This document shows positions 43,418 to 51,503 of a DNA stretch of 64,000 nucleotides, in pieces. The stretch comes from Flavobacterium ichthyis (lineage in GTDB: Bacteria; Bacteroidota; Bacteroidia; Flavobacteriales; Flavobacteriaceae). How positions within the stretch are numbered: position 1 is the stretch's first letter; every line of letters begins with the position of its first letter. The position numbers and the translations under genes were made by a program. Location of the stretch: positions 1 through 64,000 of the forward strand of contig NZ_JAABLM010000003.1 in the NCBI RefSeq assembly GCF_009915155.1, read 5' to 3'. A model generated the notes under the pieces. That model did not search any database and was not told where the DNA came from. It worked only from the letters and a program-made list of their open reading frames with translations.

Positions 43418-43422
43418 CTACT

Positions 43423-44289
43423 ATGATACAATCATCAGAATTAATCCTAAATCCGGACGGTAGTGTATATCACTTAAATCTAAAACCAGAACATATTGCA
43501 CACGACATCATCTTCGTTGGTGACCAAAATCGTGTGGAAAAAATCACGCAGTTTTTTGAAAAAATAGAATTTTCAGCCCAAAAAAGAGAGTTTAAAACCC
43601 AAACGGGCATCTATAAAGGCAAACGCATAACAGTAATGTCAACCGGAATTGGACCTGATAATATCGATATTGTCCTCAACGAATTAGATGCTTTGGTCAA
43701 TATCGATTTGGAAACACGTCAGCCGAAAGAAGAACTTACTTCTTTGAATATCATCAGAATCGGAACTTCAGGTTCTTTGCAGGAAGATATTCCAGTGGAC
43801 AGTTTTGTGATGTCAAAATACGGATTAGGTTTGGACAACATGCTTCGCTCCTACTTGATTGATGAAGTTTCCAATCCACATATAGAAGAGGCTTTCATCA
43901 AACATACCAATTGGGATGAAAGAAAAGGAAAACCCTACGTTATCAAGTGCAGCGATAAACTAGAGCAACTGATAGAAAGCGATAAAATGTTTAAAGGAAT
44001 TACCGCAACTGCTGGTGGATTTTATGGTCCACAAGGAAGAGTTTTACGTCTTGGTATTCAAGATGCAGAATTGAATGCCAAAATGGATAACTTTCAATTT
44101 GAAGATACTAGAATTACAAATCTTGAAATGGAAACTTCTGCTATTTATGGTTTGTCGGCTTTGTTAGGACATCATGCTTTGTCGTTAAATACTATCATTG
44201 CAAACCGTGCAAGCGGAACTTTTAGTGAAGACCCGTATAAAGCTGTTGATGAATTGATTAAATATACTTTAGATAAATTGGTTCAATAA
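43423..44289 (+). CDS. Nucleoside phosphorylase (uridine phosphorylase-like)
   Basis: A 288-residue cytosolic enzyme of the NP-I family, which cleaves nucleosides with phosphate. Seen: FVGDQNRVEKI near 31-41, VMSTGIGPDNIDIVLNELDAL at about 71-91, the phosphate-site IRIGTSGSLQ, and NLEMETSAIYGLSALLG with the ribose-binding Glu-Met-Glu at about 228-230. Purine or pyrimidine preference is not obvious, though the length and loop between 90 and 130 resemble uridine phosphorylase. It is followed 7 bases later by a GNAT gene. Confidence 0.85.
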   Translation: MIQSSELILNPDGSVYHLNLKPEHIAHDIIFVGDQNRVEKITQFFEKIEFSAQKREFKTQTGIYKGKRITVMSTGIGPDNIDIVLNELDALVNIDLETRQPKEELTSLNIIRIGTSGSLQEDIPVDSFVMSKYGLGLDNMLRSYLIDEVSNPHIEEAFIKHTNWDERKGKPYVIKCSDKLEQLIESDKMFKGITATAGGFYGPQGRVLRLGIQDAELNAKMDNFQFEDTRITNLEMETSAIYGLSALLGHHALSLNTIIANRASGTFSEDPYKAVDELIKYTLDKLVQ

Positions 44290-44296
44290 ATTTTTC

Positions 44297-44833
44297 ATGG
44301 ATTTAGTTTTAGAAACACCTCGTTTACTACTTCGCGAAATGCGTCATGAAGATGCAGAAGCTTTATTTGAAATGGATTCAAACCCAAATGTGCATGCATA
44401 TTTATGGAAAAAACCTGTTGTGCATCTTGATGAAGTTCATGCTTACATCGATATGGTCCGACAACAATATATCGATAATGGAATCGGACGTTTTGTGGCG
44501 ATAATCAAAGAAACCAATGAACTCATCGGCTGGACTGGAATCAAATTCGTAAACGACCACATCGAAAACGGAAATACCAATTTCTATGATTATGGTTATC
44601 GTCTAAACGAAAAATTTTGGAACAAAGGCTATGCTACCGAAGCCTCGAAAGCTTGGCTCGATTATGGTTTCAACAAAATGAATATCCAAGAAATGAACGC
44701 TTACACCCATGCTGAAAACGGAGCATCAAATCAGGTCTTGCAAAAAGTGGGTTTTAATTTCATTGAAGATTATCCAGACAAAGACGGTGTGATTTGGAAA
44801 TGGTGGCAACTAAAGAAAAGTTATGAGTTATGA
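44297..44833 (+). CDS. GNAT-family N-acetyltransferase (RimJ/RimL-like)
   Basis: A 178-residue acetyl-CoA-dependent acetyltransferase. LETPRLLLREMRHEDAEAL is the standard opening of the RimJ/RimL branch; the acetyl-CoA loop is RLNEKFWNKGYATEA (about 101-115), and AENGASNQVLQKVGFN closes the fold. Target is unknown (ribosomal protein, antibiotic or small molecule). It forms an operon with the phosphorylase. The last codons and stop (SYEL, TGA) are written by the AT-rich repeat that follows. Confidence 0.88.
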   Translation: MDLVLETPRLLLREMRHEDAEALFEMDSNPNVHAYLWKKPVVHLDEVHAYIDMVRQQYIDNGIGRFVAIIKETNELIGWTGIKFVNDHIENGNTNFYDYGYRLNEKFWNKGYATEASKAWLDYGFNKMNIQEMNAYTHAENGASNQVLQKVGFNFIEDYPDKDGVIWKWWQLKKSYEL

Positions 44834-44880
44834 GTTATGAATTGTGAGTTTTGAATTGTGAGTTTTGAATTGTGAGTTAT
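44819..44880 (+). repeat. AT-rich ATGAGTTATGAATT-type tandem repeat at the GNAT stop
   Basis: Three GTTATGA units followed by GAATTGTGAGTTTT units in tandem. It begins inside the final codons of the GNAT gene and supplies its TGA. The next 60 bases hold loose AACTTTAAACCTT tandem units. Related to 2503-2545. Confidence 0.6.
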
Positions 44881-44950
44881 ATCATTACTTCTAACCTTGT
44901 AAACTTTAAACCTTAAACTTTAAACTGTTTTAAACCTTTAAATAAAAAAA

Positions 44951-45799
44951 ATGAAAACAATCAAAATAGCCGGAGTTCCAGAACATTTCAATTTACCGTG
45001 GCATCTTTGCATCGAAAATAAAGAATTTGAAACCGAAGGCATCAACCTTGAGTGGACCGATGTTCCCGAAGGAACCGGCAAATTATGCCAAATGCTTCGC
45101 AACGATGAAACCGACATTGCCGTCATTTTAACCGAAGGCATCATCAAAGACATTGTGGCTGGAAATCCGAGTAAAATTGTTCAAGTTTATGTAGAATCTC
45201 CTTTGATTTGGGGCATTCACGTGGATGCAAAATCAAAATACAAGACACTTTCCGATTTGGAAAACAAAAAAGTAGCCATTAGCCGAATTGGTTCTGGTTC
45301 ACAATTAATGGCGTACGTAAACGCTGGAAATTTAGGTTGGAATCCCGAAAACTTGAAATTTGAAATCGTCAACACCATTGATGGAGCTGTTGAAGCCTTA
45401 TCCAACGGAACAGCCGACTACTTTATGTGGGAACGCTTTATGACAAAACCTTTAGTTGATGCCGGAATTTTTCGCAAAATTGGCGAATGCCCTACGCCTT
45501 GGCCTTGTTTTGTAATTGCTGTCAGAAATGAAATTTTGGAGAATCATTTTGAAATCATCGAGAAAATCCTTAAAATTATCAATCAAAAAACAGCACATTT
45601 TAAACAAATTGAAAACATCGGCATAATGCTTGCAACAAGATATAATCAGCAAGAAACCGATATTCTAGAATGGCTTTCATTAACCGAATGGTCTCAGGAA
45701 CAACTCACACCCGAAACGTTAAACAAAGTTCAAAATCAGCTGCTGGAACTCGGTCTTATCGATAAAAAAAGTAATTTTGCAGAAATAGCAATAAGCTAA
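44951..45799 (+). CDS. Cytosolic substrate-binding-protein-like (NMT1/SsuA fold)
   Basis: A 282-residue periplasmic-binding-protein fold: IKIAGVPEHFNLPWHLCIENKEFE, DIAVILTEGIIKDI, and KKVAISRIGSGSQLMAYVNA are the lobes and hinge typical of SsuA/THI5-like binding proteins. It has no signal peptide or lipobox, and no ABC permease or ATPase is adjacent, so it is probably cytosolic and not a transporter part. It may be an enzyme or sensor derived from that fold, as THI5 and MqnA/D are. Ligand unknown. Confidence 0.78.
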   Translation: MKTIKIAGVPEHFNLPWHLCIENKEFETEGINLEWTDVPEGTGKLCQMLRNDETDIAVILTEGIIKDIVAGNPSKIVQVYVESPLIWGIHVDAKSKYKTLSDLENKKVAISRIGSGSQLMAYVNAGNLGWNPENLKFEIVNTIDGAVEALSNGTADYFMWERFMTKPLVDAGIFRKIGECPTPWPCFVIAVRNEILENHFEIIEKILKIINQKTAHFKQIENIGIMLATRYNQQETDILEWLSLTEWSQEQLTPETLNKVQNQLLELGLIDKKSNFAEIAIS

Positions 45800-45823
45800 A
45801 AAATTCTCGGCCCAAGGGTTGCT

Positions 45824-46756
45824 ATGACACAAAAGGAGCAAATAAATTTTCAGAATATCAAAGAAAAACTGCAGGTTAAAAAACCTTGGGACAGTATTAT
45901 TATTGTGCTTTTGAGTGTGTTGATTGCCATTCCCGTTTTCATTATCATTCACCATCAACTTATCGACCCAAACTGGCCATATCAAATCGACAGAATTTTA
46001 CTTTTTATTGGGGTCGTAGCGTTAATAACCATCGTGTTAAGATTGCTAAAAACCATCATCATAATCTGTTTAACCTTATATTTATTGGTATTAATTTACG
46101 GAAGTGTTTTTGGAAGTTACGGCTTCAACAGTGTCTTTGAAGATTACCGTTCTATGGTTTATATGATGGCCGACGACCCAAATCCACAAGACATCATCAT
46201 CTCCAAATTATTACCTTTTCCCAATAAATCCAAAATTTTAAACGCCATTGAATACGACAATCCGAAAGTTCGCAACTTCGCACTTCTCGCCACAACCAAA
46301 CATTTTAAAAACGTAAAAACCCATCGGGAATACCGGTTAATCATTCAGTGTTTTGCGGTATTTAAAGAAATTCAAAGCCGTTGGAACTACGTTAACGATC
46401 CAAAAGGTAAAGAATATATAGCAAGAGCCACTGAATCCCTCATCCATTTTTCCGGAGATTGTGATGATCACGCAATTCTCATGGCCGCTTGCGTTCGTTC
46501 GGTTGGCGGTACACCACGGCTTATTCACACTGGAGGTCACATTTATCCAGAAGTTTTAATTGGTAACAAAACTGATCTCGAAGCTATCAACTATTTGGTC
46601 AAAGAAATTCTATTTCAACAAGAAAGTAAAAACAAAGAACTCCATTACCACATTGACGAACGTGGTCAAATTTGGCTCAACCTCGATTACACCGCCACTT
46701 ATCCAGGAGGTCCTTTCATGTCAGAAGAAATTTTAGGAGCTTTGACTTTGAATTAG
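45824..46756 (+). CDS. Membrane-anchored transglutaminase-like protein
   Basis: A 310-residue protein with three hydrophobic helices in the first 100 residues, then a transglutaminase-like domain. The candidate triad is Cys in SGDCDDHAILMAA (about 208-220), His in GGHIYPEV and Asp in LNLDYTATYPGG. The arrangement Cys-His-Asp in that order is that of the transglutaminase-like superfamily, which in bacteria includes peptidases. Substrate unknown. It lies 24 bases after the binding-protein-like gene, so the two may be co-transcribed. Confidence 0.82.
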   Translation: MTQKEQINFQNIKEKLQVKKPWDSIIIVLLSVLIAIPVFIIIHHQLIDPNWPYQIDRILLFIGVVALITIVLRLLKTIIIICLTLYLLVLIYGSVFGSYGFNSVFEDYRSMVYMMADDPNPQDIIISKLLPFPNKSKILNAIEYDNPKVRNFALLATTKHFKNVKTHREYRLIIQCFAVFKEIQSRWNYVNDPKGKEYIARATESLIHFSGDCDDHAILMAACVRSVGGTPRLIHTGGHIYPEVLIGNKTDLEAINYLVKEILFQQESKNKELHYHIDERGQIWLNLDYTATYPGGPFMSEEILGALTLN

Positions 46757-46779
46757 AAGCGAAATTTTCGGCATTTTTA

Positions 46780-46863
46780 AAACCATGTTCCTGCCTTCCT
46801 TCCAAATCTTTTTATTTTTTTAAAGAAAAAAATAAAAAGGATTTTCCCTCCAGTCAGGGCTAG
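46780..46863. repeat. Interspersed intergenic repeat, copy B
   Basis: TTCCTGCC, then ATCTTTTTATTTTTTT that pairs with AAAAAAATAAAAAGGAT across a 4-base loop, then TTTCCCTCCAGTCAGGGCTAG. The end is nearly identical to that of the copy at 1230-1365. The rest of the gap (46864-46994) has no clear gene. Confidence 0.6.
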
Positions 46864-46994
46864 ATGAAAAACTTTAGGCTTCTATTACACTTTTGGACTC
46901 AACTTTGTCTAAAATGTTTCGCCTTTTCAGAGATTTCCATAGCCAAAGCTACAATTTCAAGATTTTTAGATAAAACCTGTAAGCTATCAGAATA

Positions 46995-47660
46995 TTACCA
47001 CTCAATTTCTGCTTTACCTTTCGATTTCAAGTAATTATTTGATTGACTAAAGTGTTGATTTCCAAACCACAAACCACGATTAGCACTCAAAGGTGAAGGA
47101 TGACCAGTTTCTAGAACCAAGTGTTTTTGTCTATTGATTTTTAAACCTTTTTTCTTAGCAAATCCACCCCAAAGTAGGAAAACAACTTCTTCACTATTAT
47201 CTGAAATTTTTTGAATTACGGCATCTGTAAACGTTTCCCAACCTTTCTTTTGATGGCTTCCAGCTTCGTGAGCTCTAACGGTTAAAGTCGCATTTAGCAA
47301 CAAAACACCTTGCATAGCCCAACGTTCTAAATTTCCTGTCGCAGGAAAAGGCTTCCCTAAATCGGCTTGAATTTCCTTGAAAATATTAACCAATGAAGGT
47401 GGAAAAGGAATTCCGTCATTAACCGAAAAACACAAACCATTAGCTTGTCCAGCTCCATGATAAGGATCTTGCCCTATTATTACCACTTTTACCTCATCAA
47501 ATTTACAATGGTCAAAAGCCGAAAAAATTTGAGAACCTTTCGGATAACACGTAAATTGCTGGTATTGTTGTTTCACAAATTGAATTAATTCTTGAAAATA
47601 AGGTTTTTCAAACTCATTTTTCAAAACGTTCTCCCAAGACGGATGGATCTTTACAGTCAT
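46995..47660 (-). CDS. ung: Uracil-DNA glycosylase, family 1
   Basis: A 221-residue base-excision repair enzyme that removes uracil from DNA. The catalytic water-activating loop GQDPYHG is at 63-69 (D65), uracil recognition FSV follows at 78-80, and the DNA-intercalating loop HPSPLSANRG lies near the C-terminus. ATG 47660 gives the normal opening (VKIHPSWENVL); the longer frame starts with TTG. Divergent from mutS2. Confidence 0.96.
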   Translation of the reverse strand: MTVKIHPSWENVLKNEFEKPYFQELIQFVKQQYQQFTCYPKGSQIFSAFDHCKFDEVKVVIIGQDPYHGAGQANGLCFSVNDGIPFPPSLVNIFKEIQADLGKPFPATGNLERWAMQGVLLLNATLTVRAHEAGSHQKKGWETFTDAVIQKISDNSEEVVFLLWGGFAKKKGLKINRQKHLVLETGHPSPLSANRGLWFGNQHFSQSNNYLKSKGKAEIEW

Positions 47661-47771
47661 ATTTTTATAAAAATCCAAATTTCGGAAAATAAACTCAAAT
47701 TGAACGTAATTTTTAGCATTCTGTTAGCAAAACTGTACAAGTTCATTTAAAAATCAGTGGGATGTTTTTCG

Positions 47772-47779
47772 TAATTTTG
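47772..47779 (+). promoter_or_regulatory. Promoter element of mutS2
   Basis: TAATTTTG, an exact TAnnTTTG, 23 bases before ATG 47803. No TTG at the usual distance. Confidence 0.5.
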
Positions 47780-47802
47780 TAAAAATTTTGCTATAAAAAT
47801 AA

Positions 47803-49971
47803 ATGATCAGCATTACCGATAAAACCCTACAAGACTTAGAATTTACAACCGTTCTCGAAACCGTTTCCGAACTTTGCATAACGGAGTTGGGCAAAGAAAA
47901 AGCACTCAACATTTCCCCAGTCAAAAATCCCGAAACGTTGATGAATATGTTGTGGCAAACGTCAGAATATACTTCGTCTTTTTCCAATAATAACGCGTTA
48001 CCCAATCATGGTTTTGAAAACATTAGTAACGAAATAAAATTTCTCGCCATTGAAGATAGTTTTCTCGACGCATTGGCCTTCCGAAAAATTGCCACCGTTT
48101 CCGAAACGGTAAATACTTTATTGCTTTTTCTAAAAAAATTCAACGATTACTACCCAAAATTGAGCGAAAAAGCTTCGGAAATTGAATTGACCAAAACCAT
48201 CATTCAAAAAATTGACGAGGTAATCGACAAATATGGCGAGATTAAAGACAATGCTTCACCATCGCTTTCGGAAATTAGAAAAAATATCAATTTAGTTCGT
48301 GCCAAAATCAACCAAAGTTTCGGAATGGCTTTGTCGCAGTACGCAAATTTGGGTTATTTGGATGACATTCGCGAAAGCATTTTTGAAAATCGTAGGGTTT
48401 TGGCGGTTTTAGCTATGTATAGGCGGAAAGTAAAAGGAACCATTTTAGGGAATTCTAAAACGGGAAGCATTTCCTACATTGAACCCGAAGCTACATTGCG
48501 CTTTTCTCGTGAACTCAACAATTTACAATTTGAAGAGAAAGAAGAAATTACCAAGATTCTTAGAAAACTTTCAAACGAAATTCGACCTTTTGTATCGCTT
48601 CTTAAAATTTACCAAGATTTTTTGAGCGATGTGGATGTGATTGCTGCCAAAGCGAAATATGCCAATAAAATCAATGGAATTCTGCCAAATATTACTAAAG
48701 AAAAAAGGATGTTTTTTAGGGAAGCCTACCATCCTATTTTATATTTGAACAACAAGAAAAAAAATGCAGTAACTTTTCCGCAAACTGTTGAACTTACCAA
48801 TGAAAACAGAATCATTGTAATTTCCGGACCTAATGCTGGGGGAAAAACAATTTCTTTAAAAACAGTTGGGTTGCTACAATTAATGCTGCAGTGTGGGATG
48901 TTAATTCCGGTTCATGAAAGAAGTGAAACTTTTTTATTTGATAGGATTTTAACGGATATTGGCGACAATCAATCCATTGAAAATCATTTAAGTACATACA
49001 GTTATCGGTTAAAAAACATGAACTATTTTTTGAAAAAGTGTAACGCCAAAACGCTTTTTTTAATAGATGAATTTGGAACGGGTTCTGATCCCGAATTAGG
49101 TGGTGCTTTGGCAGAAACTTTTTTAGAAGAATTTTACCACAGAGAAGCTTTCGGAATTATTACAACGCATTATTCTAATTTAAAAATTTTGGCAAATGAA
49201 TTGCCTCACGCTTCAAACGCCAATATGCTTTTCGACGAAAAATCTCTGGAGCCTCTGTATAAATTGATTTTGGGACAAGCCGGAAGTTCTTTTACATTTG
49301 AAGTGGCACAGAAAAATGGAATTCCATTTGGGTTAATCAATCGTGCCAAAAAGAAGATTGAAAGTGGAAAAGTTAGATTTGACAAAACCATTGCTAACTT
49401 GCAAAAAGAACGTTCTAAACTGGAAAAAACGTCACAAAATTTGAAGGAGGAAGAAATTCGGGCTCGCGAGGAAAGCAAAAAATTGGAGAATATCAACAGT
49501 AAAATTCAGGATAAATTAGAGCGTTATCAAGAACTGTATGATGCTAATCAACGATTGGTTTATTTGGGACAAAAGTTAGATGATATTTCTGAAAAATATT
49601 ATAATAATAAAAACAAAAAGGAACTAATTGGAGAATTTTTAAAGATGGTGGAGATTGAAAATTCAAAAAGAAAAAAAATAACTGCCAAAGAAAAGAAAGT
49701 AAAAGAAGCCGAAAAACGAGAAATTGTAAAAGAAGTAGCACAGAAAGTGGAGGAAATTCGCGTAGAGAAAAAGGAAAAAAAACTTAAAGCAATTAAGGAA
49801 GAAGCGGCAAAACCAAAGGTGGTCCTGAAGGTTGGCGACCGAGTGAGAATGCTCGATGGAAAATCGATTGGTACGATTGATAAAATTGAAAAGAAAAAAG
49901 CCGTAGTAAATTACGGAATTTTTACCTCTAAAGTTGATTTGGATGCGCTGGAATATGTTCAGCCAAAATAA
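47803..49971 (+). CDS. mutS2: MutS2-family ATPase lacking the Smr domain
   Basis: A 722-residue relative of MutS without the mismatch-binding domain. The lever/clamp helices lead to the ATPase with Walker A GPNAGGKT at 342-349, DEFGTGSDPELGGALAE (Walker B and signature) and THYSNLK. A long charged coiled coil (about 520-660) follows, then a small beta-rich end (KVGDRVRMLDGKSIGTIDKIE). The usual C-terminal Smr nuclease domain is absent. MutS2 proteins suppress recombination or rescue collided ribosomes in other bacteria. The stop codon overlaps the next start by one base. Confidence 0.92.
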   Translation: MISITDKTLQDLEFTTVLETVSELCITELGKEKALNISPVKNPETLMNMLWQTSEYTSSFSNNNALPNHGFENISNEIKFLAIEDSFLDALAFRKIATVSETVNTLLLFLKKFNDYYPKLSEKASEIELTKTIIQKIDEVIDKYGEIKDNASPSLSEIRKNINLVRAKINQSFGMALSQYANLGYLDDIRESIFENRRVLAVLAMYRRKVKGTILGNSKTGSISYIEPEATLRFSRELNNLQFEEKEEITKILRKLSNEIRPFVSLLKIYQDFLSDVDVIAAKAKYANKINGILPNITKEKRMFFREAYHPILYLNNKKKNAVTFPQTVELTNENRIIVISGPNAGGKTISLKTVGLLQLMLQCGMLIPVHERSETFLFDRILTDIGDNQSIENHLSTYSYRLKNMNYFLKKCNAKTLFLIDEFGTGSDPELGGALAETFLEEFYHREAFGIITTHYSNLKILANELPHASNANMLFDEKSLEPLYKLILGQAGSSFTFEVAQKNGIPFGLINRAKKKIESGKVRFDKTIANLQKERSKLEKTSQNLKEEEIRAREESKKLENINSKIQDKLERYQELYDANQRLVYLGQKLDDISEKYYNNKNKKELIGEFLKMVEIENSKRKKITAKEKKVKEAEKREIVKEVAQKVEEIRVEKKEKKLKAIKEEAAKPKVVLKVGDRVRMLDGKSIGTIDKIEKKKAVVNYGIFTSKVDLDALEYVQPK

Positions 49972-50390
49972 TGATTATGGAAAAATTACCTGCAGGAAAG
50001 AAAATAATTTTGTTTGATGGTGTTTGCAATTTGTGCGACAACACGGTTCAATTTATCATTAAACACGATAAAAATGATGTGTTTCGCTTTACCGCACTAC
50101 AATCAGAAATGGGACAAGAAATTGTAAATTATTTAAAAATCGATACTTCAAAAACCGATTCAATTATTCTATACGAACCTGGAATTGCTTATTATTACAA
50201 AGCCGAAGCCGCTTTAAAAATTGCTTCAAACTTATCCGGAATTTATTCCTTTCTAAATATTTTAAACGTTTTTCCTAATTTTTTAAAAAATAGCGTTTAT
50301 GATTATATTGCCAAAAATCGCTATAAATGGTACGGCAAAAAATCCGAATGCATGATTCCAACACCAGAGCTCAAAGCTAAATTTTTGTAG
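49971..50390 (+). CDS. DCC-family thiol-disulfide oxidoreductase-like protein
   Basis: A 139-residue protein of the DUF393 family. The defining FDGVCNLCD motif (about 17-25) contains the paired cysteines that name the DCC (Asp-Cys-Cys) group. A helix-rich remainder includes FTALQSEMGQEI and KNRYKWYGKKSECM. The redox role is presumed from the motif; no substrate is known. Translation is probably coupled to mutS2 through TAATG. An ATG two codons in is an alternative start. Confidence 0.88.
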   Translation: MIMEKLPAGKKIILFDGVCNLCDNTVQFIIKHDKNDVFRFTALQSEMGQEIVNYLKIDTSKTDSIILYEPGIAYYYKAEAALKIASNLSGIYSFLNILNVFPNFLKNSVYDYIAKNRYKWYGKKSECMIPTPELKAKFL

Positions 50391-50396
50391 TATAAA

Positions 50397-50422
50397 AAAA
50401 CCGGAACTTTCATTCCGGTTTT
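50397..50422. terminator. Bidirectional terminator
   Basis: AAAACCGGAA (50397-50406), 6-base loop, TTCCGGTTTT (50413-50422). It separates the DCC gene from the convergent T9SS cargo gene. Confidence 0.85.
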
Positions 50423-50442
50423 TAATGTATTCAAAAAGTGAA

Positions 50443-51351
50443 TTAGTTTTTCACGATTTTTTTAGTGATTGTTCCTTGATCTGAAGAAATGTTCATCATG
50501 TAAACACCTGCAGAAAGGTCAGAGATATTAATTTGTGCTTCTAAAACATCGCTTAATTGAATATTTTTCACAGTTCTTCCGTTGATATCCATAACAGCAA
50601 CATTATTTAGCAAAGCATTTTCAGCGTTTGAAATATTGACAATTCCGTTTGAAGGATTTGGAAACACAGACAAAGTATTAGTATTAAATTTATCAGTTGA
50701 TAAAGAAGTCGCAACTTGAACGTTGTCAATTGTAAATCCAGAACCATAGTTGTCATATGCAAACAAAAGTTGGTCAACTCCAGTTGTAGTTCCCATTGTA
50801 GGACCTGTGTGAACTTGGTTTCCGTTAATGTAATACGTCAGGGTAGAAGTTGTGTAATTAAATGAAATTCTAACGTTGTACCATTGATTAGCCGTATAAT
50901 CTCCTACATCTACAGCTGGAGTTCCTGTACCAGTACGTGCCAATATATTACCTTGATAATTAAACACTAAATAAGCAGCAAAATTTAGGTCAGCTGATTG
51001 TAATGCATAAATTACGTGATCAGAATCAACCGCGGACTCTGGATAAATATCAAATCCAATTTCAAAAACGTTTCCTAAGCTAGGAATATTTGGAGACAAA
51101 ACACCATCGTAATACCCCCATTCTTCGGAATTTGATGTAAACTGAAGCGCATAAGTACCTGATGACGCTCTTAAATTAGAAACTGATAATGTACTAATAT
51201 CTGAATCCGCGCCAAAAGCCGGAACCCATCCATTTTGATTTTCTATTGGACCAAGGGTAAAACCCTCAGACGCCTCAAACGAAATATTTGTTTGAGCATT
51301 TGTAGAAAAAAAAGCGGCTGTAAGAGCCAAAGTAAGTAAAGTTTTTTTCAT
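50443..51351 (-). CDS. Secreted protein with LamG-like domain and T9SS type A sorting signal
   Basis: A 302-residue exported protein: Sec signal peptide ending FFSTNAQ, a jelly-roll/concanavalin-like region at about 20-215 (YTANQWYNVRISFNYTTSTL, INGNQVHTGP), and a C-terminal sorting domain of about 75 residues starting at LSVFPNPSNGIVNISN and ending KKIVKN. That C-terminal domain directs passage through the type IX secretion system. The jelly roll suggests carbohydrate or surface binding, which is inference. Confidence 0.88.
   Translation of the reverse strand: MKKTLLTLALTAAFFSTNAQTNISFEASEGFTLGPIENQNGWVPAFGADSDISTLSVSNLRASSGTYALQFTSNSEEWGYYDGVLSPNIPSLGNVFEIGFDIYPESAVDSDHVIYALQSADLNFAAYLVFNYQGNILARTGTGTPAVDVGDYTANQWYNVRISFNYTTSTLTYYINGNQVHTGPTMGTTTGVDQLLFAYDNYGSGFTIDNVQVATSLSTDKFNTNTLSVFPNPSNGIVNISNAENALLNNVAVMDINGRTVKNIQLSDVLEAQINISDLSAGVYMMNISSDQGTITKKIVKN
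50480..50542. repeat. 63-base exact DNA repeat in the sorting domain, copy 1 (copy 2 at 51541-51603)
   Basis: Identical over 63 bases to 51541-51603. Both encode the end of the T9SS C-terminal domain (from EAQINISDLS to ISSD) of neighbouring genes. The identity includes third codon positions, which suggests recent duplication or gene conversion. Confidence 0.85.
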
Positions 51352-51442
51352 TATTTAAAATTTTAATTATTCAGTTTGCAAAGTACAACTTTTCAAATGG
51401 TCATAAAATTTTGACAAGTTAAAAAAAACCTAATAAAATCTT

Positions 51443-51479
51443 AATAAAAAAAAAGCCGAAGTTTTACAACTTCGGCTTT
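51443..51479 (-). terminator. Terminator after the larger T9SS cargo gene
   Basis: AAAGCCGAAGTT (51452-51463) pairs perfectly with AACTTCGGCTTT (51468-51479) across a 4-base loop; on the minus strand it is followed by nine T residues. Confidence 0.9.
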
Positions 51480-51503
51480 AAGATTAACTTAGAAAAAACC
51501 TTT

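Noticed and set aside
46899..46990. A 29-codon open stretch on the minus strand downstream of ung that reads like a short amphipathic helix
   Set aside because: It has no clear start, sits directly after the ung stop codon and is too short to distinguish from chance; possibly a gene remnant.
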